Shown: piece after piece, positions 17,420 through 25,883 of the stretch
Numbering within the stretch: position 1 is the first letter of the stretch
Layout: every line of letters starts with the position of its first letter
Source of the DNA: Spirosoma fluviale
GTDB lineage: Bacteria; Bacteroidota; Bacteroidia; Cytophagales; Spirosomataceae
Length of the DNA stretch: 64,000 nt
Assembly (NCBI GenBank): GCA_945901025.1
Contig: CAMDJW010000003.1
Coordinates: forward strand, 1-64,000
Direction of reading: 5' to 3'
Notes under the pieces: model-generated
The model's database searches: none
Told to the model about the DNA's origin: nothing
Seen by the model: the letters and a program-made list of their open reading frames with translations, nothing else
Position numbers and translations under genes: made by a program

Positions 17420-17857
17420 TTATTTATTCAGAATTAATAAAAGAATACCTAATGTAATGGTCATTTGGCTTGCCCAAAAGATGAACATCCATTTGGTTAA
17501 ATCAGATTTTGCTTCGGCAATTTTCGTGTCGATGCTAGCTTTAATTTCGGTGAATTTTTGGCTATTGAATGATTCGGCATCTTTGAATCTCTGATCAATA
17601 TTCGATTGATTTTGAATGAACCTTTGATTTGTTGCGGATTCACATGTGATAAATCTTAAATCGATCTTAGACTCAAGTTTAGTGAATCTCTGATCGATTC
17701 CATTCATCTTTTCGCTCAAAAATTCTTTTGTGACCAGATTTTCGAATCTGTGGTCATTAAGTTCGTGAATGCTTGAGACAAATTCCATGGCATCGTCGTC
17801 GTTAAAGTTCAGTTTGGCACGAGCTATATCGTACAGTTTTATGTTTAGTGGTTTCAT
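17420..17857 (-). CDS. Hendecad-repeat coiled-coil protein with C-terminal membrane anchor
   Basis: I do not recognise a named family. The ATG at 17857 gives 145 aa; a TTG two codons upstream is less likely. Residues about 55-120 consist of six consecutive 11-residue units: DQRFTKLESKI, DLRFITCESAT, NQRFIQNQSNI, DQRFKDAESFN, SQKFTEIKASI and DTKIAEAKSDL. An 11-residue period indicates a right-handed or straight coiled coil. The protein ends in one transmembrane helix (WMFIFWASQMTITLGILLLIL) and a short tail. Layout and size resemble DUF1640/CCDC90-like tail-anchored proteins. It stands alone between two Gfo/Idh/MocA genes. Confidence 0.65.
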   Translation of the reverse strand: MKPLNIKLYDIARAKLNFNDDDAMEFVSSIHELNDHRFENLVTKEFLSEKMNGIDQRFTKLESKIDLRFITCESATNQRFIQNQSNIDQRFKDAESFNSQKFTEIKASIDTKIAEAKSDLTKWMFIFWASQMTITLGILLLILNK

Positions 17858-18052
17858 GGTCAAATGTAGCTTTAAATTTCATATTTCAAAACTAAATAAC
17901 TGATCATTTTTCGACCTAAAAGGTATGGGAATATCTGTTTCCTGAAGCATTTAGATTAAATAAATGGCTTCAAAAATAGATCATTAAGAAATTTTGATTC
18001 TTCAGAGGATTCCTTTCGTATTGACAAACTTATTTTACCTAGGCCTAGCAAA

Positions 18053-18080
18053 CAATAGACGCAAGCTATTGCGTCTATTG
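18053..18080. repeat. Perfect 28-nt hairpin with AGACGC core
   Basis: CAATAGACGCAA (18053-18064) pairs perfectly with TTGCGTCTATTG (18069-18080) over a GCTA loop. It lies 28 bases after the stop of the minus-strand oxidoreductase and could end that transcript. Its core AGACGC(A/G)A-G(C/G)TA-T(C/T)GCGTCT is shared with the repeat units at 28508-28593, so it may be a mobile palindrome rather than a plain terminator. Confidence 0.65.
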
Positions 18081-18108
18081 TAACTATCAATACTAATTCT
18101 TACAAAGT

Positions 18109-19548
18109 CTAAACTTTATAATATTGCTCCCATCCTTTTCTTGGAGGCGCACCTACCAGCAATTGGTTGGCCAGTTTATTATTGGTAATCTGTTTGGTAT
18201 TTCGGTCAAACAACAATTTGGTATTTAATTTTTGTGCCATTACACCCAGGGTAAACACTTGGCTTAAAGGTCCCGCAATCGCAAATGGCGACCTCGTTTT
18301 CTCCAGTCCCATACAGGCCTTAAGGTAGTTGGCATAATGATTCGACGGACTCACAGGCACCACAGGCAATTTATTCGCCATATCCTTCGCTTTATCCTCC
18401 GGAATAATCGACAAAGTACTTCCATGGGATCCGCCTTTAAAAGTCAACTCTTTGGAGTAAATGATCTTTCCTGGATTTAATTTAACGGGTTGAATCTTTC
18501 CATTGCTTGGCGGTGGAATATTAGGGTCTAATGCAGAAACCCCATATCCTGCAGGAACAGGAGGGATGTTGTTGATCCCGTCGTACCAAGTAATATCCAT
18601 GGCAGGCATGTTGCCGCGCGATGGAAACTTAAACAACAAGGTCGTAGAAAGTGGATAAAAGAATGGATTATGACCATCCGCTCTTTGCATGTTGATTTCG
18701 GTTGGTAATCCCAAATTTAAAAATTCATGCGCGGTGTCCATGATATGTGCGCCCCAGTCACCCAATGCACCTAGTCCATAATCGAACCAACAACGCCACT
18801 GACCGTTGACAAAGTCTTTTTGGTACTCATGTGGCTGCACCACTCCTTGCCAGATATCCCAGTCCAAGGTACTTGGAACAGGTTCTCCAGCTGGGAATTT
18901 TTTAATATTGGTATCCCATCCATGCCACCTGCGTGCTGAGTTCATGTGCGCGGTCATGGAGGTCACATCCTTGATGATGCCCGCTTCTTGCCATGCTTTG
19001 AACTGAAAATAATTAGCCTCCGAATGGCCCTGATTTCCCATTTGGGTCACCAAGTGGCTATGTTTTTTGGCGGCTGCCATCATTAATTCTACCTCATTAA
19101 AGGTCCTAGCCATTGGCTTTTCCACATACACATGTTTCCCTAGGGCCAAAGCCATCATGGTAATAGGGAAGTGCGAATGATCCGGAACGCCTATGGCCAC
19201 CGCCTCTATTTGGCTTCCCATTTTATCAAACATTGTTCTGAAATCTTGAAAACGCGGCACATCCGGGAATTTCTCTATAACAGCTCTTGTCTGAGGAGCT
19301 CCCATATCCACATCGCAAAAAGCAACAAAATTAGCTAATCCTGTTTTTGCGAAGGACATGACATCAGAACCCCCTTGATTTCCTATGCCGATACACGCTA
19401 AATTCACCTTGTCTTTGGCAGGTAAATTAGCGGGTCCCGGTAAATAATGGTTGGTCGATGAAGTCCAAATAGAAGGAAATGCAGAAGCGGCTGTCAATAA
19501 GGTCGATTTTTTCAAAAATGACCGACGTGATTTTTCGTTTGATTTCAT
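18109..19548 (-). CDS. Gfo/Idh/MocA family oxidoreductase, Tat-exported, long form
   Basis: This sugar oxidoreductase has 479 aa, about 100 longer than the one at 16229. The signal SRRSFLKKSTLLTAASAFPSI is a textbook Tat motif (SRRxFLK). The Rossmann motif is ACIGIGNQGGSDV, and the conserved VYVEKPMARTF follows at about residue 140. The C-terminal half has WFDYGLGALGDWGAHIMDTAHEFL, typical of the long exported class in Bacteroidota and planctomycetes. It probably acts on a sugar or glycoside in the periplasm. The leader AAACTATG precedes it. It is a single gene, divergent from the Dabb protein gene. Confidence 0.92.
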   Translation of the reverse strand: MKSNEKSRRSFLKKSTLLTAASAFPSIWTSSTNHYLPGPANLPAKDKVNLACIGIGNQGGSDVMSFAKTGLANFVAFCDVDMGAPQTRAVIEKFPDVPRFQDFRTMFDKMGSQIEAVAIGVPDHSHFPITMMALALGKHVYVEKPMARTFNEVELMMAAAKKHSHLVTQMGNQGHSEANYFQFKAWQEAGIIKDVTSMTAHMNSARRWHGWDTNIKKFPAGEPVPSTLDWDIWQGVVQPHEYQKDFVNGQWRCWFDYGLGALGDWGAHIMDTAHEFLNLGLPTEINMQRADGHNPFFYPLSTTLLFKFPSRGNMPAMDITWYDGINNIPPVPAGYGVSALDPNIPPPSNGKIQPVKLNPGKIIYSKELTFKGGSHGSTLSIIPEDKAKDMANKLPVVPVSPSNHYANYLKACMGLEKTRSPFAIAGPLSQVFTLGVMAQKLNTKLLFDRNTKQITNNKLANQLLVGAPPRKGWEQYYKV

Positions 19549-19670
19549 AGTTTATGTTTAAGCCAACAAATTAATTAAATTTTAATAAAATACCTCCTTC
19601 ACGTGATTTTCGGGATAATAATTTGTGATTTTTTTTGGATATTGCCCGAGAATTTTGAAAAAATAAAAAT

Positions 19671-20024
19671 ATGTCGACTACCCATAATGAAGCGCCAGCC
19701 ATGGCAAAGCCCACTATAGCTTTAATCCATCATGTATTTTTCTGGTTAAATAATCCTGAATCCGAGGCGGATAAAAATGCATTAATCGCAGGTTTAAATA
19801 CCTTAAGAGCGATACCTACGATTCAAAGAATGCATATAGGAGTTTTAGCTTCTACTGAAAAGCGCGAGGTGGTGGATACTTCTTGGGATGTATCTGAAAT
19901 CATGTTTTTCAGCGATCCTGTGGGCCAAAAAGTATACCAAGATCATCCATTGCATATGGAATTTGTAAAAAACTGTGCACACCTTTGGAAAAGGGTGTTG
20001 GTGTACGATGCACAGGATGTATAA
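19671..20024 (+). CDS. Dabb family (stress-responsive A/B barrel) protein
   Basis: This small ferredoxin-like alpha/beta-barrel protein has 117 aa. The Dabb pattern is visible: LIHHVFFWLNNPESEADKNA, LRAIPTIQRMHIGVLAS, then WDVSEIMFFSDPVGQKVYQDHPLHMEFV. Family members dimerise and some bind or turn over small aromatic or polyketide compounds; the function here is unknown. A second ATG at 19701 (MAKPTIALIHH) gives a tighter N-terminus and is possible. Its stop is 4 bases from the stop of the convergent membrane-protein gene. Confidence 0.85.
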   Translation: MSTTHNEAPAMAKPTIALIHHVFFWLNNPESEADKNALIAGLNTLRAIPTIQRMHIGVLASTEKREVVDTSWDVSEIMFFSDPVGQKVYQDHPLHMEFVKNCAHLWKRVLVYDAQDV

Positions 20025-20028
20025 GCTT

Positions 20029-21684
20029 TCATTTTTTATCTAGATATCCTATTTCAAAAATCGGCATTTTTTGTGAAGGATAAATCATCTTGATTTTTCT
20101 CCCTAATTTATAATAAGCGTTTAACTTCTTATTAAAGGTTTGCCTATTTCTTGTATCTACATAATCAATATTCATTACATTGATAATTGGAATTTTTAAT
20201 GAGTCAGACAGATTCAATAGTCTAGTCATTTGAATTTTGTCTAGAGGGCTTACCCAGGTCACAATATCATCATTTTGATCATCGATGGACCTGATGTAAT
20301 AAAAGCTCCAAGAGTCGAAATTTACAATAGCCTTCTTTTTTTCAGAGGAGCCGGTATGTTTTTGGATTGTCGAATAGTCAACACTGATCCAATAAAACCA
20401 ATCGCTAATTTTATAGTTAATGCCAACCATAAGAAGCGCAAAAACGAAGTAAATTTTCAAATAGATGCTGGTATAAAATTTATAGGAGTTGTCGAATAAA
20501 AACCCAAAGATTGGAATCCATACAAAAATAAGATGGTGACCCCACTTGACTCTACCTAAGATCAGAAAGGTGGCTAACATGAATAATATGGACAATCCGT
20601 AAAGGCTAGTTTTATAGAAATCATTCGAATTTGGATTATTTATCCAACGTATAAAGGCTGAACCTGCTTTCCTGAAGTTTCTGATAATAAATTGAGAAAC
20701 AAAAGCTAACAGAAATAGGAGCAGAAAAATAGGGTAATCTTTGAAATAGAAATGTTGATAATATGTGCTACCTAGCAAATTACGATTCAGATAAAAACTG
20801 AAATCAAATTGTTTAATGAATGCATTGACTCCTTCAAGTCGATCATTTAAAATTTCAAATAATGCTTTCTTGTTTTTATAGGGATCTAAAACACACTTGA
20901 TTAATGATTCAACGCCCAATTTTTCTTCGTCAAGCAAATGTTTTTTTAAGGGTTTAGTTTCAAAACTAGGTGTGGCATTACTGAAGTACTTTACTGAAAG
21001 ATTTGAATTTAAATATTGATTAAACAGGGTTAGCAATAAAAGCAATGTAATAAACACAGAGATGCTAGATTTCCAATTCAGGTCTTTAAAATTAATTTTA
21101 ACTAAACAAAATGGGATTAGCGAAGGTATTAAATAGAGAAAAAACAATTTGTCAAAGCAAGCAATTACCCAAATGACCAATAAAATGCTTGATAGACACA
21201 GAAGTCTCAAAAATGATTTTGATGCATAAATTTTACTCACAAGTATTCTAGTTAGCAAATATATGATTAGGGCTAAATTTACAGGTCCAGCGTCATGTAG
21301 GACGCTAAAGTAAAATGGAATAAAAAGACACATTGCCCAGGTACCTGCTTTCCCCAAATTCAATTCTTTTTTTAGCAGATAAAAGAATAAAATCAAAGAC
21401 AAAAAAGAGTAAATTCCTTTGCCAATTAGTAAAGGAAATAGTTTAAAAAATGGAAAGAAGAGTATTCCTTGTAAAGTTCCGGTGTAAGGGAACGGTAAGT
21501 TAAATTGATGATTAAAATATGTTTTTGTGTACGAATTAAAGCCTTCAGTAAAATTAACTAAAGTGAAATTTGGATTTAGATAAGCTAAATTGTGAAAATG
21601 TAGGAACTCGTCTTGGTGAAAATTTATACCAAAATAACATAATAAGGAAATTGCTAAAACGACAATCAACTGTTTCTTGTCCAT
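20029..21684 (-). CDS. Polytopic membrane protein, GT-C-like glycosyltransferase candidate
   Basis: No named family is certain. The 551-aa protein has one helix at the start (IVVLAISLLCYFGI) followed at once by NFHQDEFLHFHN. An Asp-Glu pair after the first helix is the catalytic feature of many GT-C enzymes that use lipid-linked sugars. About ten more hydrophobic helices follow to residue 425, then a soluble C-terminal domain of about 120 residues. This order (first loop with DE, many helices, C-terminal periplasmic domain) fits ArnT/PMT-like enzymes. The gene is noticeably AT-rich and rich in Phe, Leu, Asn and Lys. It lies downstream of glmS, in the same direction. Confidence 0.6.
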   Translation of the reverse strand: MDKKQLIVVLAISLLCYFGINFHQDEFLHFHNLAYLNPNFTLVNFTEGFNSYTKTYFNHQFNLPFPYTGTLQGILFFPFFKLFPLLIGKGIYSFLSLILFFYLLKKELNLGKAGTWAMCLFIPFYFSVLHDAGPVNLALIIYLLTRILVSKIYASKSFLRLLCLSSILLVIWVIACFDKLFFLYLIPSLIPFCLVKINFKDLNWKSSISVFITLLLLLTLFNQYLNSNLSVKYFSNATPSFETKPLKKHLLDEEKLGVESLIKCVLDPYKNKKALFEILNDRLEGVNAFIKQFDFSFYLNRNLLGSTYYQHFYFKDYPIFLLLFLLAFVSQFIIRNFRKAGSAFIRWINNPNSNDFYKTSLYGLSILFMLATFLILGRVKWGHHLIFVWIPIFGFLFDNSYKFYTSIYLKIYFVFALLMVGINYKISDWFYWISVDYSTIQKHTGSSEKKKAIVNFDSWSFYYIRSIDDQNDDIVTWVSPLDKIQMTRLLNLSDSLKIPIINVMNIDYVDTRNRQTFNKKLNAYYKLGRKIKMIYPSQKMPIFEIGYLDKK

Positions 21685-21795
21685 TGTGAATCATCTCAAA
21701 ATACAAACTTAATAATTTTACCTAAAAAGTTTAAGGCGTATTTATTAGTTGGTCGTTTTTCTTTAAAATAAGAGCAAGCTAAAATCCGGACATGA

Positions 21796-23630
21796 TTATT
21801 CCACGGTAACCGATTTAGCTAAATTTCTGGGTTTGTCGACGTCCAAGCCTAATTTTACCCCGATGTAATAAGAGAGTAATTGGGTCGGAATGACGCTTAA
21901 AAGTGGGGCCAACAACTCATCTACCTTTGGCACTTCCATCACATGGTCTGCCATGCTGCGAATTAGCGTATCATCGGCTGAAACAACTGCGATGACCTTG
22001 CCCTTTCTTGCTTTAATTTCCTGAATATTGGATACAATTTTTTCGTAATAGGCATCCTTAGTGGCGATAAATAATACCGGCAAATGCTCATCGACCAAGG
22101 CAATCGGTCCATGCTTCATCTCTGCCGCTGGATATCCTTCCGCATGGATATACGATATTTCATTTAATTTTAAAGCTCCTTCTAATGCCACAGGTAATTA
22201 TATCCACGCCCTAAAAACAAGAAATCACGCGCCGCTGCATAATGAATCGCTACCTTTTGGATCGCCTCATGCGTGCCTAAAACCGTTTTTACTTTTTCTG
22301 GAATTAAAGCCAATTCAGCTAAATAGCGTTTGTATTCTGATGTGGAAAGTGTCTTTTTCTCTAAACCAATTTTGATGGCCATCATCGCCAAAACGGTTAA
22401 TTGGGCCGTGAAAGCTTTCGTGCTGGCAACGCCTATTTCGGGTCCGGCATGCGTATAAGCACCTGCATGCGAAAGTCGAGCAATGGAAGACCCCACGGCA
22501 TTTACGACACCAAAAATGAAAGCGCCTTGTTCTTTTGCACGTTCTAAAGCGACTAACGTGTCTGCCGTTTCGCCACTTTGGGAAATGGCAATGATGACAT
22601 CGTCGGAGTTAATGACAGGATTTCGATACCTAAATTCGGAGGCATATTCCACTTCAACTGGAATCCGACAAAGCGCTTCAATCATATATTCGGCGACTAA
22701 GCCGGCATGCCAACTTGTTCCACAGGCGACAATAACAATTCTTTTGGCTTCCGTGAAAATAGAAAGATGTTGGTCTATCCCAGCTAATGTCAAAATCTGA
22801 TTCTCTGAATCCAATCTTCCCCTCAAACAATCCGTCAAACTCGCTGGTTGGTCAAAGATTTCTTTCAACATAAAATGATCAAATCCCCCTTTTTCAATTT
22901 GCGCCAATTCCATGTCCAATTGCTGTATATAAGGTGTAATGGACTCGTTACCCAGATTTTTTAAAATGATTTCATCTTGAGTGATGATAGCTAATTCATA
23001 ATCATTGACATATATAACCTTTTTTGTGTATTCAATAATAGGGGAAGCGTCGGACGCTAAAAAATGTTCGCCTTCCCCCACACCTATGACCAATGGGCTT
23101 CCTTTTCGAGCGGCAATCAGTCGGTCAGGAAATCCATTCTCCATCACAATGATGACATAGGCTCCTACTACTCTTTTCAAGGCCACACGCATCGCCTCTT
23201 CTAAGGTATAATCATTATTTTTCTGTATCTCTTCAATGAAATTGACCAGTACTTCTGTATCCGTTTCACTTTTGAAAGTGTATCCTTTTTGGACAAGCTC
23301 TTGCTTTAAGGAGGCATAATTTTCAATGATTCCATTATGTACTAGGGTCAATTGGCCATTATTCGATGTGTGTGGATGTGCATTGGCATCTGAGGGTTCC
23401 CCATGTGTGGCCCAACGCGTGTGACCAATTCCTACCGTCGCCGTTTCGGTAATTTTTTCATCCCAAACCTCCAGTTCCGCCACTCGACCCTTTCGTTTAC
23501 AGGTTTCGATTTGCTCAGTATACAACGCTATTCCCGCACTATCATATCCTCGATACTCCAATCTTTTTAAGCCCTTCAAAATAATGGGATACGCTTTTTG
23601 AGAACCTACATAGGCGACAATTCCACACAT
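21796..23630 (-). pseudogene. glmS: Glutamine-fructose-6-phosphate aminotransferase, interrupted by a 1-bp frameshift
   Basis: GlmS makes glucosamine-6-phosphate from fructose-6-phosphate and glutamine for peptidoglycan and LPS. The protein starts MCGIVAYVG, so Cys2 is the amidase nucleophile, and the glutaminase and first SIS domains are intact. The frame breaks in GRGYNY: it reads LWH and stops near 22182, while the right sequence ([20 protein letters not shown]) goes on in another frame to VTVE at 21796. Restoring one C in the TACC at about 22193-22197 gives GRGYNYPVALEG and a protein of 611 aa, close to the E. coli 609. Apart from that base nothing is decayed. Because glmS is usually essential, a sequencing error or very recent mutation is likely. 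Confidence 0.88.
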
Positions 23631-23908
23631 GTTATTGTATTTTTTAAATATTTGAAATAATTTGACTAAAACCTGTAATTATGTAAATATCTTATATTTG
23701 AGTAATTAATGCAAATAAATCTGTAATAAATTACGTATTTATAATGTAAATTAATAGTATTATTTTGATATACGGGTTTTTCTAATAGCTTGTTTGATCC
23801 AATTTTTTTGAGCAAATTCAAGAATTTGAGTTTGCGCTTTAGCACAAATTATCTTCGTACTAACATGTGTGCTAGCTTTATGATTTTGTCAACTAAAAGG
23901 CTAATGAA

Positions 23909-25003
23909 TTAAATCTTTGACAGGATAATTTCGAGTTTTTGAATTTCCAAGGGTCCATCATATCTCTCAATAGATTTCCGCATGGTTAATAGGTCAAATT
24001 GATTACGATTTTCGATTAAAGTCCGAACTTCATTCGCTAGAACTTCTGGTCTTAAGTCAAAACATATTTTTCCATTTTGATCAGTGATAATTAATGAGGA
24101 TCCTCCAGAATCTGTTGCGAGAACGGGAACTCCGCAATAAATGGCTTCCATCATCACTAAACCCATGCTTTCTTCTCTAGAGCAAGATAAAAATAAGTCC
24201 GCTGAATTTATTTCTTGAATATATTCTAATGGACTTAAGTTATTTTTTATTTCAATGGCAGGATTTTTAATTGAATTGATATTTCTTCTTAGAACTTCTG
24301 AATATCCAGTTTTTGACCAATTGCCAATCCAAACAAATTCATATTGAGCTGGGTCAAATAGCTTACTTATTTCAACAAATATTTCTACGCCTTTGACTTG
24401 ACAAATAGTTCCTGAGCCAATAATTTTTATTTTATTTTTTGAGGGCTTCTTTAATTTTGTTGAACATGAATCAATAAAATTTTTATCAATACAAGACGTT
24501 ATAGTCGTGCATGGTTTTTGGGTAATAGATTTTAATTGATTGTAAATAATATCTGAACAGGCAATATAATGGTCTACCTGATTTAAAATTATTTCAGTAT
24601 CAGTTAAGCTCAGGTGCCCTATTCCAAAAAGATTTTCGTGAATATGTAAAAATTTGAAGACGCTAAATTGATTACTGTATTTTAATACGCCGGCGTTCGT
24701 GATGGTATTGATATACCAAATGTCACTTTTGAACTCACGCTCGATTCTCTTTAATCGATTTAGCATAACATCTTCTCCAAGATGAAATCTAATTTTATCG
24801 AAAAGATTGAAGGTACTTTCTAAGTAAAATAATTTAATATCTTTCGGTAAATTAGGAATTAATTCACCTCTTTGTTGCATTAAAACTATCCCAATGTCAA
24901 ATTTGGAACGATCCAAGCTTTCAACGATGTTGAATAGAATTATTTCCGCTCCAGTCCGGTTAAGGTCTTTGGTAAAGAATAAAATTCTCTTTTTTGTAGA
25001 CAT
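23909..25003 (-). CDS. Glycosyltransferase family 4 protein
   Basis: This is a GT-B type glycosyltransferase of 364 aa. It starts ILFFTKDLNRTGAEIILFNIVESL, the sugar-acceptor side seen in GT4 enzymes. The donor side has IIGSGTICQVKGVEIFVEIS, ADLFLSCSREESMGLVMMEA with the EX7E pattern, and YCGVPVLATDSGGS. It acts in the cytoplasm, probably on a lipid-linked oligosaccharide. The base composition is AT-rich, like the GT-C-like gene at 20029, so both may be a variable surface-glycan segment around glmS. It stands alone with 278 AT-rich bases before glmS; neither donor nor acceptor can be told. Confidence 0.88.
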   Translation of the reverse strand: MSTKKRILFFTKDLNRTGAEIILFNIVESLDRSKFDIGIVLMQQRGELIPNLPKDIKLFYLESTFNLFDKIRFHLGEDVMLNRLKRIEREFKSDIWYINTITNAGVLKYSNQFSVFKFLHIHENLFGIGHLSLTDTEIILNQVDHYIACSDIIYNQLKSITQKPCTTITSCIDKNFIDSCSTKLKKPSKNKIKIIGSGTICQVKGVEIFVEISKLFDPAQYEFVWIGNWSKTGYSEVLRRNINSIKNPAIEIKNNLSPLEYIQEINSADLFLSCSREESMGLVMMEAIYCGVPVLATDSGGSSLIITDQNGKICFDLRPEVLANEVRTLIENRNQFDLLTMRKSIERYDGPLEIQKLEIILSKI

Positions 25004-25076
25004 TTTTTAATTCGAAACGGATTTTTGCAAACATATTCACCAAAAGAATTTTTCTTTATTGGTCAATTAAATTATG

Positions 25077-25148
25077 TAGCCTCAGAAGGAATCGAACCTT
25101 CATCTTAGGTACCGGAAACCTACATTCTATCCATTGAACTATGAAGCC
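25077..25148 (-). tRNA. tRNA-Arg (anticodon CCG)
   Basis: Read on the minus strand from 25148, the acceptor strand GGCTTCA pairs with TGAGGCT (two G-U pairs) and the discriminator is A. The D stem is GTTC/GAAT, the anticodon stem is TAGGT/ACCTA with loop TTCCGGT, and the T arm is GAAGG-TTCGATT-CCTTC. The anticodon CCG (25113-25115) reads the Arg codon CGG. The gene has 72 bases and no encoded CCA. No integrase is next to it. Confidence 0.95.
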
Positions 25149-25160
25149 GAGGCGGTAAAA

Positions 25161-25877
25161 TTACGAATACTTCTCCAAAGTTTTAATCAGTACCCCAAAA
25201 TCTTTTGGGTATGGCGCTTCCACGGCCATCGGGCTTCCATCCATTAATTTAAAACTTAAACTAAAGGCATGTAAGGCTACTCGGTGCATGATCGGCAACT
25301 CCTCCGATTCTTTTTTCAAATGGTAATTTCGTTTTAAATCCGAGACATATACATCCGGTCCCCCATACATTTCATCAGCCACGATGGGTGCTTTTAAACA
25401 GGTTAAATGGATTCTGATTTGATGCATGCGGCCCGTGATGGGCATGCATTCGACTAAGGTGAAGCCCTTGTAGACCTTTAACGTTTGAAACCAAGTTTCA
25501 GCGTCTTTGCCTTTATTGCGGTCAATAATTACTTTGCCGTCTTTTAAAGGGAGGATGGGTAGGTTCACCAACATCCCATCCCAGTTGTGCATACCATCGA
25601 CGACCGCGTGGTATCTTTTCGCGGTTTCCCGATGCTCAAATTGCATGGAAATGTGCCGATAAGCCTCTGGGTTTTTGGCAATAATCAATGCCCCCGTAGT
25701 TTCTTTGTCTAATCGATGGCCAACCTGCGCATCTGAACTGTACTCTTTGGCCATGCGTAAAATAGCTGGGGCAAAAACATCCTTTCGCTCATCCAATGTT
25801 GCGATGCCCGATGGTTTATTGATGACAATAAAATCATCATTCTCAAAAAGTATAAAATCCTCTATTTTTTGCTTCAT
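25161..25877 (-). CDS. RluA-family RNA pseudouridine synthase
   Basis: This enzyme isomerises uridine to pseudouridine in rRNA or tRNA. It has 238 aa and lacks an N-terminal S4 domain, so it is the short RluA/RluC-like form. The catalytic block is VGHRLDKETTGALIIAKN with Asp57 as the attacking residue. INKPSGIATLD, YHAVVDG and the MHQIRIHL/APIVADEMYGG motifs complete the family pattern. Its ATG is 6 bases after the anmK stop, so it is the second gene of that operon. Which RNA position it modifies cannot be seen. Confidence 0.92.
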   Translation of the reverse strand: MKQKIEDFILFENDDFIVINKPSGIATLDERKDVFAPAILRMAKEYSSDAQVGHRLDKETTGALIIAKNPEAYRHISMQFEHRETAKRYHAVVDGMHNWDGMLVNLPILPLKDGKVIIDRNKGKDAETWFQTLKVYKGFTLVECMPITGRMHQIRIHLTCLKAPIVADEMYGGPDVYVSDLKRNYHLKKESEELPIMHRVALHAFSLSFKLMDGSPMAVEAPYPKDFGVLIKTLEKYS

Positions 25878-25883
25878 ATTTTT

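Noticed and set aside
23662-23700. Promoter TTG...TATATTTG on the plus strand
   Set aside because: The gap is 28 bases, too long, and no plus-strand gene follows before 27287.
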